From assembly GCF_024713975.1 (NCBI RefSeq), contig NC_091095.1, forward strand, positions 8,075,501 to 8,139,500: a DNA stretch of 64,000 nucleotides, given 5' to 3'. Below the pieces are notes generated by a model. It had not been told where the DNA came from, did not search any database, and saw only the letters and a list, made by a program, of their open reading frames with translations. Positions 1 to 15,599 of the stretch are shown here, one piece after another (position 1 is the stretch's first letter; each line of letters begins with the position of its first letter). The DNA comes from Paralichthys olivaceus (Eukaryota; Chordata; Actinopteri; Pleuronectiformes; Paralichthyidae). Made by a program: the position numbers and the translations under genes.

Positions 1-366
1 ACCGGCACAACCAGAAAGTCTCCCACACAAATACTTTGCTGTTGCAGTGTTTTTATGTTGATTTACACTAAGCTGCATAAGAGCAACTCTAAATAAGAGT
101 CAATATGGAGTAGTAGTAAGTGTATATATATATATATAGTTGATATTTGTAGCCACATATACTGAAGAGCTAATGCAGGATACATAATGTACAAATTCCA
201 CATAATATAGTTCACAGAAATACACCTCTCATTTGAATACCTGGCATTTGAGGACCTCAGTGAATGTTACATCTGATCACTGCTGAATGTGGACACAGAG
301 CTGTCGAGGTCAGAGTTGGTCACAGGAGCCACCTAGTGGCGCAAACTTGACTCTTCTGGTCACAGT

Positions 367-645
367 ATTTAAAGGTTGAGGGTGAGGTTACATACTGCAA
401 CAAACTAGACCCTCCTCACCTCACCCTGCTCCTTAAAGCAGTAAGGAGAACCTACGCTGGCCTTCAGGAAACAGTCAGTGTTCGGTTTGTTTTTTACTGG
501 GCTGACTCTGAGAAAGATGAAGGGGTCATCTTACAAGGCTTTAAGTTTCAAATGATTATCAACTAATAAAAAACATAATTATAAATATTATATTAAATTT
601 GTGCTGATACACTCCCTCAAATCCTAAACTGGACCTTATTGACAC
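367..645. mobile_element. Degraded MITE-like element, same family as 25797-26120
   Basis: Starts near TTTAAAGGTTGAGGGTGAGG and ends near CCTAAACTGGACCTTATT. Internal blocks match the better-preserved copy at 25.8 kb: the CCCTCCTCACCTCACCCT block, AGGAGAACCT, and the arm ending in ACTGGACCTT. It lies just downstream of the ndufs7 poly(A) region. No coding capacity. Confidence 0.5.
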
Positions 646-680
646 AACAGATGTTCCGATCCATTTTCATGTAAGCCCAC

Positions 681-686
681 TTTATT
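681..686 (-). terminator. Candidate polyadenylation signal of ndufs7
   Basis: AATAAA read on the minus strand, about 150 nt past the ndufs7 stop codon. It is the nearest canonical hexamer downstream, which fits a short 3' UTR typical of a housekeeping gene. The cleavage site itself cannot be seen. Confidence 0.55.
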
Positions 687-836
687 GAAAATTATATTCA
701 ATGAACTGTCTCTAAATTACAACAATGATTTAATTGAAGTTAGTTCTTGCAGCGCTACGTGAAGGAGGAGCTGAGCTCCAGATGAAACCAGAAATACAAC
801 ATTTACATAGAAGATACACTCATAGAATTTACACAT

Positions 837-4438
<3,602 letters not shown>

Positions 4439-4714
4439 CTTGGAATTCTGGTTACGTCAAACTGTTTCCTGTGGGTTTCAGCGCTCGAGCGGTTGGTGGC
4501 GCTGTTGTAACCAAAGCGTAGTTATTATAGTTTCATAATAAATGATCGAATGAGCGTTAATGTGTTGTTGTGTGAGAGTTGATGTCCAGTTGAAACTAAT
4601 TCTTCAATGTTTTTACCAAACAATAAAACTGCCTGTGAAATAAACATAAAATGATTGTCAAGTGATTTAAATTCTACTTTTAAACCACAATTTTATCTCT
4701 TACATTATGTAGCC

Positions 4715-4945
4715 TGTAATTGTTAACGTTTGTCGTGCACATTGTTACGTTGTTATGAGCTGTTATCTTTTGCTAAGTTGTTACGTTATGTTGTTGTTTT
4801 GTTATATTAAGTTACGTTGTGTTATATTGTATGTCATGCTCATAGGTCATGCTATATGTTATGTTATTATGTTTTGTCAAATCATGTTGTCATGTCATGT
4901 GATGTAATGATTTGCTATGTTAAGTTGTGTTGTGTTGTGTTATGG
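4715..4945. repeat. GTTATG/GTTACG/GTTGTG cryptic simple repeat
   Basis: About 230 bp of degenerate hexamer-like units (GTTATG, GTTACG, GTCATG, GTTGTG) with strong strand asymmetry: T and G on the plus strand, few C. It lies between ndufs7 and the TMEM79-like gene. It makes an open frame of Cys, Tyr and Val-rich residues that is not a gene. Confidence 0.65.
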
Positions 4946-7034
4946 TGGACTGTTATAGAAAGCCTTTATTGTCCATTAACAAGAGAAAGCAATAAAAGGA
5001 AATCAGACGTGCTTCTTCTGAAAACAGCCAAATTGTATCTTATCTTATTTTACTGTTTGGTTGATCTTCACAAGACGTTTATGACTTTGATGTCAGAACT
5101 TGAGTTTGACCCAGATAATCAAAGCTAGTTGAGCTGCATTCAGACGTGTGGTGTCATAACAAACACATTTATTCTCAGTTTCAGAACACACTGATCATGT
5201 CACTTACAGCTGTCAGAATACGATCTATGACCCATTTATGTAAATCATCTTAACATATTAAGACTGGTTTTATTTTGATGTGCTGTTAATGTGTTCAAAC
5301 AGTTTTTGATTACAGTTCCAGTAATGCAGTGGTTTTTCTGTATACTGTAGAATTTATTTTACTAGTAACTATTGAAGGTTCAAAACACCACATAGGCAGC
5401 AGCGACGTGTTTAAAAGCTGCATGAGCGATGTGTTAAACTTTCAATTTCCCAGCTCAAAAATAAACTAAAATATTCCATCAAAGAAGCTTTATGAAATTA
5501 AACTTGAATAATTTGGCTGCATTTGAGATTGTTTATCTAATTCTTCTCCATTCAGTGTGTGAATACAATAGAAAAAACAACAACACTGTTGGGGCTCCTG
5601 AGCAAGGCACTACAGACCTTGACAGCAGCAGACACAGCTCAGTTTCCAGAGCAGAGCACTGATGAATGTGAAGCGATGTTCATCTGTCTTTATATGAATT
5701 TAGATGATATCCTAAATCCCATTAGATTGTAGCTGCATATCGTTGCCAGCCTGGAGAAGAGGACTCACAACTAATCCAACAGTTATTTTTATGATGTTCC
5801 ATTTAGTCCACAACAGGAGTTTCAAGGAAAACAATCTGGGCCAGAGACAGGTTCAGTGGAAAAACACATAGTTGAGAGTCAGGTTTCGACTGCAGAGCTT
5901 CATCACACAATCTTAATCAGCAGATCTTCATGGAAATGAAACTTTCAACTTTCAGTCTTGACACGTCTTGTTCTGAACGACAGCTACAGTCAAAAACTCT
6001 AACTGGACCTTGCATGTTGTTTGTTATCAGTCCTCTTTTTACACTCTGTCTCACAGGTCGACCTGTGTGCTGCAGTAAATCAGAGCACAGTCCTTCTGAT
6101 GATTCTTTTTATTACTTTATTGATTTTCTGTTCTGTTAACTTTTTGTGCTGGTTCAATTTCTGTATGCAGCACTGACCAAATTAATTTCCTCTTGTATAT
6201 CAGAATAACAAACTGCACGCTCAGTTTCAGATTTTTAAATTAAGTTAAACTCAGATTCAGCAACATGCTAGAAAATTAGATGATTGAAAAAAGAGAAAGA
6301 ATCTGAGAGATGAAACATATAAATTGGAACAATTGTACGAATGCAAAATTTTTTTAAAAATAGATTATCTCACAGCCACATAAGATATATAATAAGATGA
6401 AAAATCTATAACAACATATATAAGATGTTAAATTCAATCATACAGTATTTTTGCAGTGACTCCAAATTTATGAGGTCAACTTCTGAAACTGATGAACTAA
6501 TCTGACCTGCAGCCAAAACCAACTATAACAATAGTGTTTCCATCTTCTAGTTCACACCTGATACAAAACAATGAAGAGGAAAATAAAACATCAGCTTATT
6601 AAAGACAGTGTTTTGGTCAAAGAATTCAGTCGGGGATCTCTGACATTTTCATTTAACTAAACACAGAAAGTAAATCCTAACATTTGAGGCTGAAAAATCT
6701 CTATTTTTACTGGATAAATACCCTTTGTCATACAACTTCCCTGTAATTATAGTCATTTGAATCGCTCATTAATCTTTCTCTCAACGTGCTGTTTTTGTTT
6801 TGGCCTGGTTTCGCTGTCACAGACGGAGCGAGCAGCATCAGCAGCTGTGTGGACGCCAGCAGGGTGGAGATGGAGCGCGAGCAGAGATCATGGAGAGGAT
6901 GGTATCATATAATGACAGCCCCGGCACTGTAAACACACGCTGCACTTTCTCCAGGAATAGCTGCTCAGTCAAAGCAAGAAGCATCAACTGGTCAAAACAA
7001 ATGGAAAAGATGAAAAGGGATTTTTACAAATGGC
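4946..7034. other. Intergenic DNA without recognisable genes
   Basis: AT-rich spacer between the 5' flank of ndufs7 and the 3' end of the TMEM79-like gene. A GC-richer patch at 6800-6910 resembles an exon in composition, but I could not tie it to any protein family or splice partner. Confidence 0.5.
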
Positions 7035-7040
7035 TTTAAT
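7035..7040 (-). terminator. Candidate polyadenylation signal of the TMEM79-like gene
   Basis: ATTAAA on the minus strand, about 435 nt beyond the stop codon. It is the second-commonest poly(A) hexamer. No closer AATAAA was seen on that strand. Confidence 0.35.
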
Positions 7041-7474
7041 TCTTCATCATGTACAATCTTTTAGGACAGTTAAAATAATAATAACGTCTCAGCATTGAAG
7101 CTGCTTTGCTCGTGGTTTTTTAGGGTCAAACCTCATTCAGCCATATATAGTATATATATATAGCAGAGTTTTTAAGTACTTGGAGTTTAAAACATTAAAT
7201 ATAGGCACTGGAAGAGCTTGAAAGGACACATGTTTTAAGACTACAGCATTGTTCAAAGGCTTCGTCCACCACTAATGGGCAAAGAGCTCTTACATTACAG
7301 ATAATAAGCATGAATCCACATAAAAAACAGTCCTGTATAGGAGGAGCAAAAGTAGAAGTTGAGCCGTCACACACTTGGAGGTTATAGTGGCAGCGTGCTG
7401 AACTACAGACCACAGGAATGGCCTATTTTTGGAAGGATCTCCTCCTCTGGAAGAAGAAAGCACAGCTCGCCTCC

Positions 7475-10400
7475 TCACTGAGAGTCCAGGATGTCTGTGG
7501 GTAGGATGTCTGGTTTGCCACTCGCGCTCTGTGATGTCTCCCCTGACCAGGAAGAGGGGGTGACCTGATTATAGAGGACGTCCTGCGAGCCAAAGAGTGG
7601 CTCTTTGAGATTCTGCATGTACATGAGGAACAGATTGAGAGCCACCATGGCGAGGAGCGGGAAGACGGTCAGGCCGGAGCCGAAGCCTCGCCAGGAGCTG
7701 CACACGTTCAGGCTGACCCAGTAAACGAGCCTGCAGAGGATCAAAGAAACCAAGACAGCAAATCAGAACAAGGTCAAAAACCTCAGAGACGCCCTGATTG
7801 TGATGTTTCAGAAAGCAAGCCCCAGTTAAACCAGACTCAAACCAGACAATTAGGCTTAATATCAGGAAATGTTGCTTCAGAAAGGAGGTTTAACTTAGTC
7901 TGAGATAAGTTACTATGGAAACTACAGGCTGCTACCTCAGGTCAGACTAGTTTATAGGTTTAACTTTGCTTCAAACAACCAATCTACCAGACTTTAGTTC
8001 AGTAAAAGTACTAATATTGCACTGTGATTTTAATTTATTTGCTTGATATTTTTTTATCTCATTCTTATTTATCTGATGTTTTACTTCTGATCTAACTCTG
8101 CAGTTGTTCCTTCTACAGAGAAAGGTATAAAATAAGAATGTCACAGAATTAAAGAAAGAGTTTGACTTATCTTAGCGTAGCTTCGCATAAATAGTATGAA
8201 CAGAAGGAAACAGTCCGCCCCTTTGAAGGCCACTTATCTTATCAACACATTACATCTAGTTTTCTTAATCCTTAAAAACCCTGTCAAGCTGAATTAAAGA
8301 AACAGAAACCTGCCACATGTTTGTTGTGTCACTTTCTCAACCAGATAGAAAACTTCTGTCTTAATAAAATATGGACATAAATGACCTGGTCTGGATTCTA
8401 TGTGTTTCAGTCGTTTGATGTTCCAAGTTAAAGTGCTATGTTGTACTTCAGTGTTAAACCAGACTCATGGCTCTCGACCTGAATGCACAGCGACTGAATA
8501 AAAGAGTAAAAAGAAGATAGAGTAAAGCAGAGCTCTGAGGCAGAATGAGAAAACAGAGGCATGTGAAGGAGCTGAGTTCATCTTAACTTGTATCGAACTT
8601 GCTGCCAAAATTCTCCTCGGCTGTGTTAATGACAGTGGTTGAGTTCGTTTTTAGCCCTGTGAGCGGCACGGCTGCAGGAACAGCAGCGTTGGTCTGTCAG
8701 TCCACCACTTTTGAAATATCTAAACCACCACTGGACGCACTGACACTGACTTTTGTGCAGACACTTAAGGTCCTCAGAGCAGGAGGCCTAATGATTCAAT
8801 GATCCATTGACTTTTCCCTCAACAACACTCCTCTGCTCCACTTTGAGGCCTCACCTTCCAAAGATGAACATGGCAACCAGTATGGGCACCAACTTCAGCT
8901 TGTCTTGAGGCAGTAAAGCGGCCATAACGACGAGGTTGAGGACGTAGAGGAGTAACTGTTCCAGGGAGGCTGTGACAAACAGCTGCTGAACGGCCCGTCT
9001 TCTTGGAAAAGACTCCTGCAGACCGAAGGAGCCGGTGCAGAACTGGCACGCCGCACCCATGAGCATCGCTGCAAGGGATTAAAGAGCAGTATGTCAGTTA
9101 GCAGATTGAATCTGAGCCATTTTTCCACAAACAAGTCTCTGCTTTCAGCAACTTCTAGCTGCACTTGATCTCATCTGACAGCCTGCTTTGTTTTCCTAAT
9201 TTCTTCATTTGAATACAGCAACTGCCAGCAGAGTGGCCCACATGCAAAACCCTCCTCGCTGTCATCAGTCTGACAAATAGTTGAGAGGAAAATGATCTGG
9301 ATGAGCTTTGGTTCTGGATGTTTTTGCCACCTGCCCTCTGGTTCTGGTTGCCCAGGTTGGGAAGTGATTAAAATATTCTGAAACAATTAGGTCAAAGCCT
9401 GGGAGACAAGACACACAGCCAACCCCCTCATTGTAGTTTCCATTTAAAGCTACGTGCAGGAGAGGGAAATCATGCTTCTCTCCAGAGGCCTGAGGAGACG
9501 TCTGCTGCACGGAGGTTGAAAGCGCATGAAATTAAAGGGGACAGGAGACACTGAAACATTCCGAGACGAGGCGGCCAGACAAACCAAATCCTCTCTTAAT
9601 CTGTATCTTTCATTTGTGGCGCGCACGCAGCTGCAGCCAGAAGTCAGCGTGCAGGTGTTTGACGCGTACCGAGCAGGATGGGGACGGCGGCCACCACGCA
9701 GCAGCAGAGGGTGAAGACGATGCGGCTGGAGACGTCGGGGCAGTCGGGGGGCTTGATGGGGACATAGAAATAGAGTGCATAGAGGATCCCGGCTGCACAC
9801 AGCAGTGAGGCCAGGACTGAGACGAAAGCGGGGACTCGGCCGCTCTGGCAGCATTTACACGGGCAGCAGCGGCAGCAGCATCGTCCCCGCTCCGCAGCCT
9901 CCTCCGCGGCCTCGCAAGTCTCTCCCCGCCCCTGCGCGCTCCACACTGTCAGCTCCACGCTCTCCGGTGCAGGGCCTATCAGAGGTCGGCCCTCGTCCGC
10001 AGTGTAGTCCACATTGGTGGACTCCGGGCTCCATCTCGGGGCGTCTGTGCCGTTGGGGAGGTCTCCCGGAGAGGCCGGGGTTGGAGTGCTGATGCAGTTT
10101 TCCGTGGCAGCGTCCAAGTTGTGCGCTGTGATGATGGGACTGGAAAGAGTTTGATCCAGTTCCCCCTCCTCCGTCTGATCCGCTTGTGGCTCCTCTGGGA
10201 GGCCGTCGCTGGGGGGCTGGTGGCCGGGAGCAGAGCCTGTTCAAAGCAGAGCAGAGGTTTTAATACAACAGCCAAAACCTAATGCCATTGTCTGGCTCCC
10301 AGTTACATGAGGGGGCGACTAACTCTGCAGAATCAAGGCTGGTTACTGAGGGTGACCATCAGGGCCTTTATTGGACATCCTTTCAATGTCTGATTTTTAC

Positions 10401-12398
10401 CTGAGTTGTTTGTTTTTCACACGTTTTCTTTATATATTATATTTCTTATTTTACTTTTGTATGGTTTTGTTCTGTGTTGTTTTAGTCCAATGCATTTTGT
10501 AAAGCACTTTGTAAATGAGTGCTATAGAAATAAAGTTATCTCATTCATAACCATCAGCTGCAGGTTTACTCTCATCCATCATCTACTTCTTTATGTTCCC
10601 TGTGCAAAGCAGACACCTGAGACTCATGTAACGTCTCAGATTTGTTTGCATGAGGCTTTGTAAAAGATTAGTGTGACGACATCATGTATTTATCTTCAAA
10701 AATACCATTGAAGGACCCAAACCAGCAGTGAATTGATTCCAGTAACTGTGGCCAAAACCTAATTCCTCCTCTGTGACTCTGAGCTTCTGTGGTTTGTTGA
10801 CGTGTCCCTTCATTAAGATGAGAACGTTCCCTTTTTTTTGTTTTTATTGATTCAGACCCACGTACAACATCCTGCTGCTGTAAACACTGCACCAAATGTG
10901 TATTAATCCACAGCTGTTTGAGTAATATTTTAAAAAATTACAGTGTCCTGTGGTTTGAGGAAACTTCTGAGAAACAACAACTGGAAAAAGAAATAAAAAT
11001 GTATTTGTGGTCTGTTTGTTTAGATTTACGTCTTCAGGAGCAAGTGGGCTCAGAGCTGCAAGACAGAGACGGACAGAGAAGTCGAGAGAATAACACGCTG
11101 CTGGTTCATGGCATTTGTTTGAAATAAGACAAATATAAAACATCATCAGCTTCATCCTACATCCATAAAATCCTTGTTCAATTTTTATCATTAATTTCCA
11201 GAATTAGTAAATTTACTATCAAGCAAAAAAGACCAGATCATCATCAACGCCCACAACAGGAACTAAAGCTCGTTAAAGTTCAGATAGAAATAAAATGTGT
11301 GACTTCAAATATAAAGATAACACTGATTTCAACGATTCGTGATGGAGCGCCGGCAGATGTTGTCTCACCTCTCACCCAGGTGTTCAACAACATCAGCATC
11401 CAAACATCTGTATCTCTTTTCTAGGTTGAAGCGTAAACTATCTGGAATATTTGTGTTGAGGTTACAAACATTCACCCACTTCAGGTTATAGATGAGGTTC
11501 CCTCCTGCAGGACAGTAGATCTTCATACTCTGTGTCTAAACACATCTCAGCCTGTTAGACTTTGTTTCTACCTCGTGTCTTGACTTGAAACCAATAAACA
11601 ACCTTTTTCTAAGCAAATCAGTTAAATACTGTTGCAACATCCGTCAATAACATGAATTGTAAGTAACTATGTTGCCTTAAATCGAGAAATGGACATTTTA
11701 CAAAAACCTTGCCTCTTAAATGATCACATAATAACTAATAAAACATTACATGGTGTTAAATCTCACTTAAATCACATAATAATCATAATAAAGTTTATTT
11801 TCTAGACCACTAAACTTGCCTCTTTCTAAATGGTAATGTTCTGGGATTCATCTACATCATATGTCATTATTATTGTATTATTTCTATTGATAAAAACTAA
11901 ATCAAAAGACAAAAACTTGTTTTCCCACCTCGTCCTGCTTTGTTACATTCGCCCCATAATTTCAAACAACTTCAACCCAAAATGCACGAAGATTTTAAAG
12001 GTCTTTTATGCGTATGTCATAGATGCTGATTTAGTCCAGCTAATTTAATTTTGCTAATTGGTTCTGGACTCAGATCCTACAGCTCCATCTGACAGACAGT
12101 AAAAAAGTCACAGCAATAACTCACTCTTTGGCTGATGTGTCGCTGGTGGTGGTTCAAGGGAGCGCTGGGAGCCGGAGACGGAGTGGGAGGACGAGTGCAG
12201 CTCCTCCATGGAGGACTCGGGGCTGTCTGACACAGGTGCCAAAGAGATCTGAGTGTCCAGGTCCAGGAAGGGGGAGAAGGAGAGCCTGGCCGGGTCTATG
12301 TCCTGGAGCTGGTTGATAATGTCACTGATGGACTCCTTCATGCTGTCGAGCTCCTTCACGTTCTGCAGGTTGGTGTCCTGAAGCCCTGAGGTGCTCAT
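7475..12398 (-). CDS. tmem79: TMEM79 (mattrin)-like multipass membrane protein
   Basis: Coding exons: 12125-12398, 9670-10236, 8855-9068, 7475-7730; 1311 nt, 436 residues (human TMEM79 is 394). Phases agree at every GT-AG junction (1, 1, 2). The C-terminal half matches TMEM79: a first membrane span at about 227-251, then KPPDCPDVSSRIVFTLCCC, further spans near 264-285, 311-333 and 338-360, LPQDKLKLVPILVAMF, LVYWVSLNV, and RGFGSGLTVFPLLAM. TMEM79 is a MAPEG-superfamily protein linked to lamellar-granule and trans-Golgi secretion in mammalian epidermis and to modulation of Frizzled (family knowledge); the role in fish is unproven. Residues 1-210 are hydrophilic, Ser/Pro/Glu-rich and poorly conserved. 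Eight cysteines cluster at 211-221. The start ATG (12398) has an in-frame stop two codons upstream and an acceptor at 12409/12410, so an upstream non-coding exon exists. Whether this is tmem79a, tmem79b or another paralogue is undecided. Confidence 0.85.
10410..10545 (+). mobile_element. 3' tail of a non-LTR retroelement (fragment)
   Basis: AAAGCACTTTGTAAATGAG, then GTGCTATAGAAATAAAG: the 'CACTTTGTA..GTGCTATA.AAATAAA' tail common to several teleost LINEs and the SINEs that share their tails. Only the tail is present, within the first coding intron of the TMEM79-like gene. Confidence 0.5.
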
Positions 12399-14044
12399 AG
12401 TCACTCAGCCTGGGGGTCGCAAGGAGAAGAAAATCAAAGTTACAGTCAACTAAACTCATCTTTCTGTAAAACCCCGACATGCTTTAAATAAATAGATCCA
12501 ATTGCTACAGCCACTGGTGGCACAGACAGATGCCACATCAACATAAATCTGACAAAACATTTCAGCTCATTCAATAAGAAAACTGGAAAACTGTTCTGAG
12601 CTAAAGTACGAAAGGGGATTTTTTTTCTTATTACATATTTACATCTCTCTCTCCTTTATTCCTATTTTCCTCCACCACTTCCACAACCTCTGTTCTGACA
12701 AATGTTGCTTGCTGACATTGAGTTAAACACTTTTCATCAGAACATTTCCATGAATGGGATAAAAGGAATTCATCTTGATATGAGTCAGCACATATTCAAC
12801 AATCATCACTGACAGGTTGTCAAAGTCAGTCCTCCTCTGTGATGTGATGCTGTGTTTTTTTGTTGTCTTGAGATTTTTTCTAAAATCTACACCTTAAAAC
12901 TAATCTAATGCAAGTTTGATAACTCAAATTAGCTTCTTCAAAATAACAGACAACAGGATAACAGTGCAAATGACATACACTCTTTGTAAAGCTCACATTA
13001 CTGACAAACACTACAATAATCCTGTAAACCATGTATCCTCTAAAAGACGGAACATCTGCTCAGGACCCTGAGATCATGTCCTCTGTTGAGGCTTCAATGA
13101 ATCTGCGGGTCAAACAACCTGCTTCAGAGCTGCTGGTGGGTTTTTTCAGTGACACAGGACAGACCCAGGCTAGCTGTTCCCCTCTGTTTCCAGTCTTTAT
13201 GCTAAGCTAAGCTAACAGAGTCCTGGCCCTGCTTCAGATATGAGAGTGAGGACCAATCAGTCGCCTCAGGAGAGCAAACAAACATATATCCCAACATGTC
13301 AAAAACCTTTTCTTAAACAAATCAGAGTGATCAGTGTTAAATAAAAAAAACTTTGAATGAATGAACAGTGAGTTAAAGTTAGAAAAGTTTCCTGCTTTGA
13401 GGCCAAGAATCTGAGCAAACATCCAATAGCTGACACATCTCGATACCTGATGCAACAAACACATTTAGGAACATATTGAGGTTCAACACAGAGTCTAGTA
13501 AATTATCATTTCTTATTAATGTGTTGAAGCTTTAAACCAGAATTTTTTCCTTCAATACTAAAGTAAAATATAGAAAAATATCATTCAACCAATAAATAAA
13601 CTATGTAAAAAACAAATTCACTGAAGAGGAAGTTCTGATCTCAGTATATTTCTAAATCTTGACTCCTGCCCTGCATACAATGATGGTGAACTACAAATTA
13701 TTAGCACTACCGTTTAAGGAGGCCTGATTGCAAGCTGGTTCCTGACCTTTTTGACCTTTGACCCCTTATCTCAGGCTATGGCCTCGTTGTGGTCGTGGCC
13801 ACACAAAGTAAGAAAAAACATTCTCTAACAGATGTTTTCCATTGTTTCTTTTATCATCTGGTGACCAATCAGATTTGTCTGAGGACCAGTTGTGGCTCTG
13901 GGAATCACTGTGATGTCATATTCAGTAGCAGATACATGATGGTCAGACATGACACGAGGCAACGTCGGGTTGGTGACGTCAGTGATGACATTAGAAATGT
14001 GTACAGAGAAAGAAATACAAATAAAATCCCAGAGTCACAGTTTG

Positions 14045-14400
14045 GGTACCAGTGCTGGAAAGTAACTATACGTGTTCTCAAGTACTTTACTTAAAAGTAA
14101 CATTGCACAACAGCCGTATAGTTACAAACAAAATACACGATTACTTATTGTTCATAGGTTTAATTGTTACAGATAAATTACCAAACAGCGTTTAACACAT
14201 AATTGATGTACTTTGAAAAATAATGTGACGTGTATCGTGATAACTATCGATATGAATATGAAAATATCGTCCAACTCTATGAAAAAAACATAAACACGAA
14301 TGATCCAAACTAGTGTCCTTCTCCTTTTATAAACTACTTTTAGAGATTGTACTTGAGGTAGATTTTCTGCCAATACTTACATTACCTACAAGTATAAATT
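14045..14400. mobile_element. Dispersed teleost repeat with inverted ends
   Basis: The left part reads AGTGCTGGAAAGTAACTATA...TCAAGTACTTTACTTAAAAGT and the right part carries the inverted kind of sequence (TACTTGAGGTAGATTTTCTG, TTACATTACCTACAAGTATA). This matches the 'GGAAAGTAAC..AAGTAC' MITE-like repeat common in fish. Non-coding. Confidence 0.45.
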
Positions 14401-14649
14401 TGAATTCAGGAAATTAGAATAAAATAGAAAATCTGTTTAGTAGCTCTTCATCAATAAAATGAAACATAAACATAAAGAGCAGCAAAAAATATAGATAAGA
14501 TTTAAGGCACATAAAAGAGAGCAAAAACATAAAAAGTACTCAGTAGCTGCGTGAGTGTGTATGGGTTAATGTACTTCTCTAGTAATTGATTTATATATCT
14601 ACATGTATTAGTAAGGAGTGAGTTATATTGCTGTATTGGACGCACGTCT

Positions 14650-15190
14650 CTGAGAGCTGAGTGTAGAATAACACCAGTGACGCGTCTTTCTTTTGTTGCT
14701 CCGCCGTTATCTGAGCCGTGAGGTGATTTTCTCTGATGATCATGTGCAATCTGGAGCTGGAGCTTTTTCTCTCTGCGCTCTTTTGGTTGTGTGTGTTTTT
14801 GGCGCACATCCAGCTGTGGCGCACGCAGAAAAGAAGAAAAGAAATCAGCGTCGAGGATCTTTCTCCAAACACCGAGCACTGCTCCATGTAAAGAGCGCAG
14901 CGATGACGGCGAGGGGAGTAAATGTCGGCGCTTCTCGGAGCTGGCTGTGGATGTGGAAACGCGCGTATGTGAGGGCAACGTGCTTCCCCAGACCCCCGCT
15001 GAAAAAGAACCCCTCTCCCGCTGCTGAGCAAATCTCTCAACCCCCCCCCTCCCCCCCACTCAAAAAACAACCTTTTAAATTCCTCCTCCAGAAAGCACAT
15101 GGACTTTTACTGGTTCAGCACAAAAGCTGCAGGAGAATGCGTAATTTGGTCATAAATGCGCCAGAACCCACACGAATCTGTGCGTAAAAG
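14650..15190 (-). promoter_or_regulatory. GC-rich patch, possible promoter or 5' exon region of the TMEM79-like gene
   Basis: CpG-rich against its AT-rich surroundings, with several GCGCA/TGCGC motifs and a C-rich tract at 15041-15058 (G-rich on the transcribed minus strand). It lies 2.3-2.8 kb upstream of the first coding exon, whose acceptor at 12410 demands an upstream non-coding exon. Long frames on both strands here look like composition artefacts. The promoter call is inference from position and composition. Confidence 0.35.
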
Positions 15191-15599
15191 TCATTCTGCG
15201 TTTGATCTTATATCCTTTGGCCATTCAGCAGCAACTCCAGCAGCTCAGTGTTAAACTGCAGAGACTCTGAGGTTTTGTTTGGCTGCATTAAATGCACAGA
15301 TGAGTTTTCATGGAATGAGATGCATTAATTGTAAAAATGAACTTACTTTAGTCGGAGGCTGCAGAGTATTTGGTGACTTTACTCCTCTGGCAGTAGAAAA
15401 AAAAAACTGCACTCCGTCCGTCTGTGCCTTTCTGCCCTCCCCCTCCGTTTGCTTTTTGTCTTCCAGGATCCTGAACTTCTGAATCAAATTTCAGGACGGA
15501 CAAAATACGAGTCTTTTCCTCCGCCCACACAGGAGTTTTTTTTCTTCCTGGGTACCATGTCAAACACCATATGGAGCAAATAAAACCAGGGGAGGAGGA

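Noticed and set aside
6800..7039. Possible plus-strand exon (SEQHQQLCGRQQGGDGARAE-type frame)
   Set aside because: GC-rich and exon-like in composition, but no start context, splice partner or protein-family match could be found.
9450..10275. Many overlapping frames around the second TMEM79-like exon
   Set aside because: Shadows of one GC-rich exon (9670-10236). Only the minus-strand frame joining to exons 1 and 3 shows TMEM79 similarity.
14502..15187. Several open frames of 160-185 codons on both strands
   Set aside because: They overlap each other in one GC-rich, low-complexity patch (Gly, Pro and Ser runs), with no recognised motif. Composition explains them.
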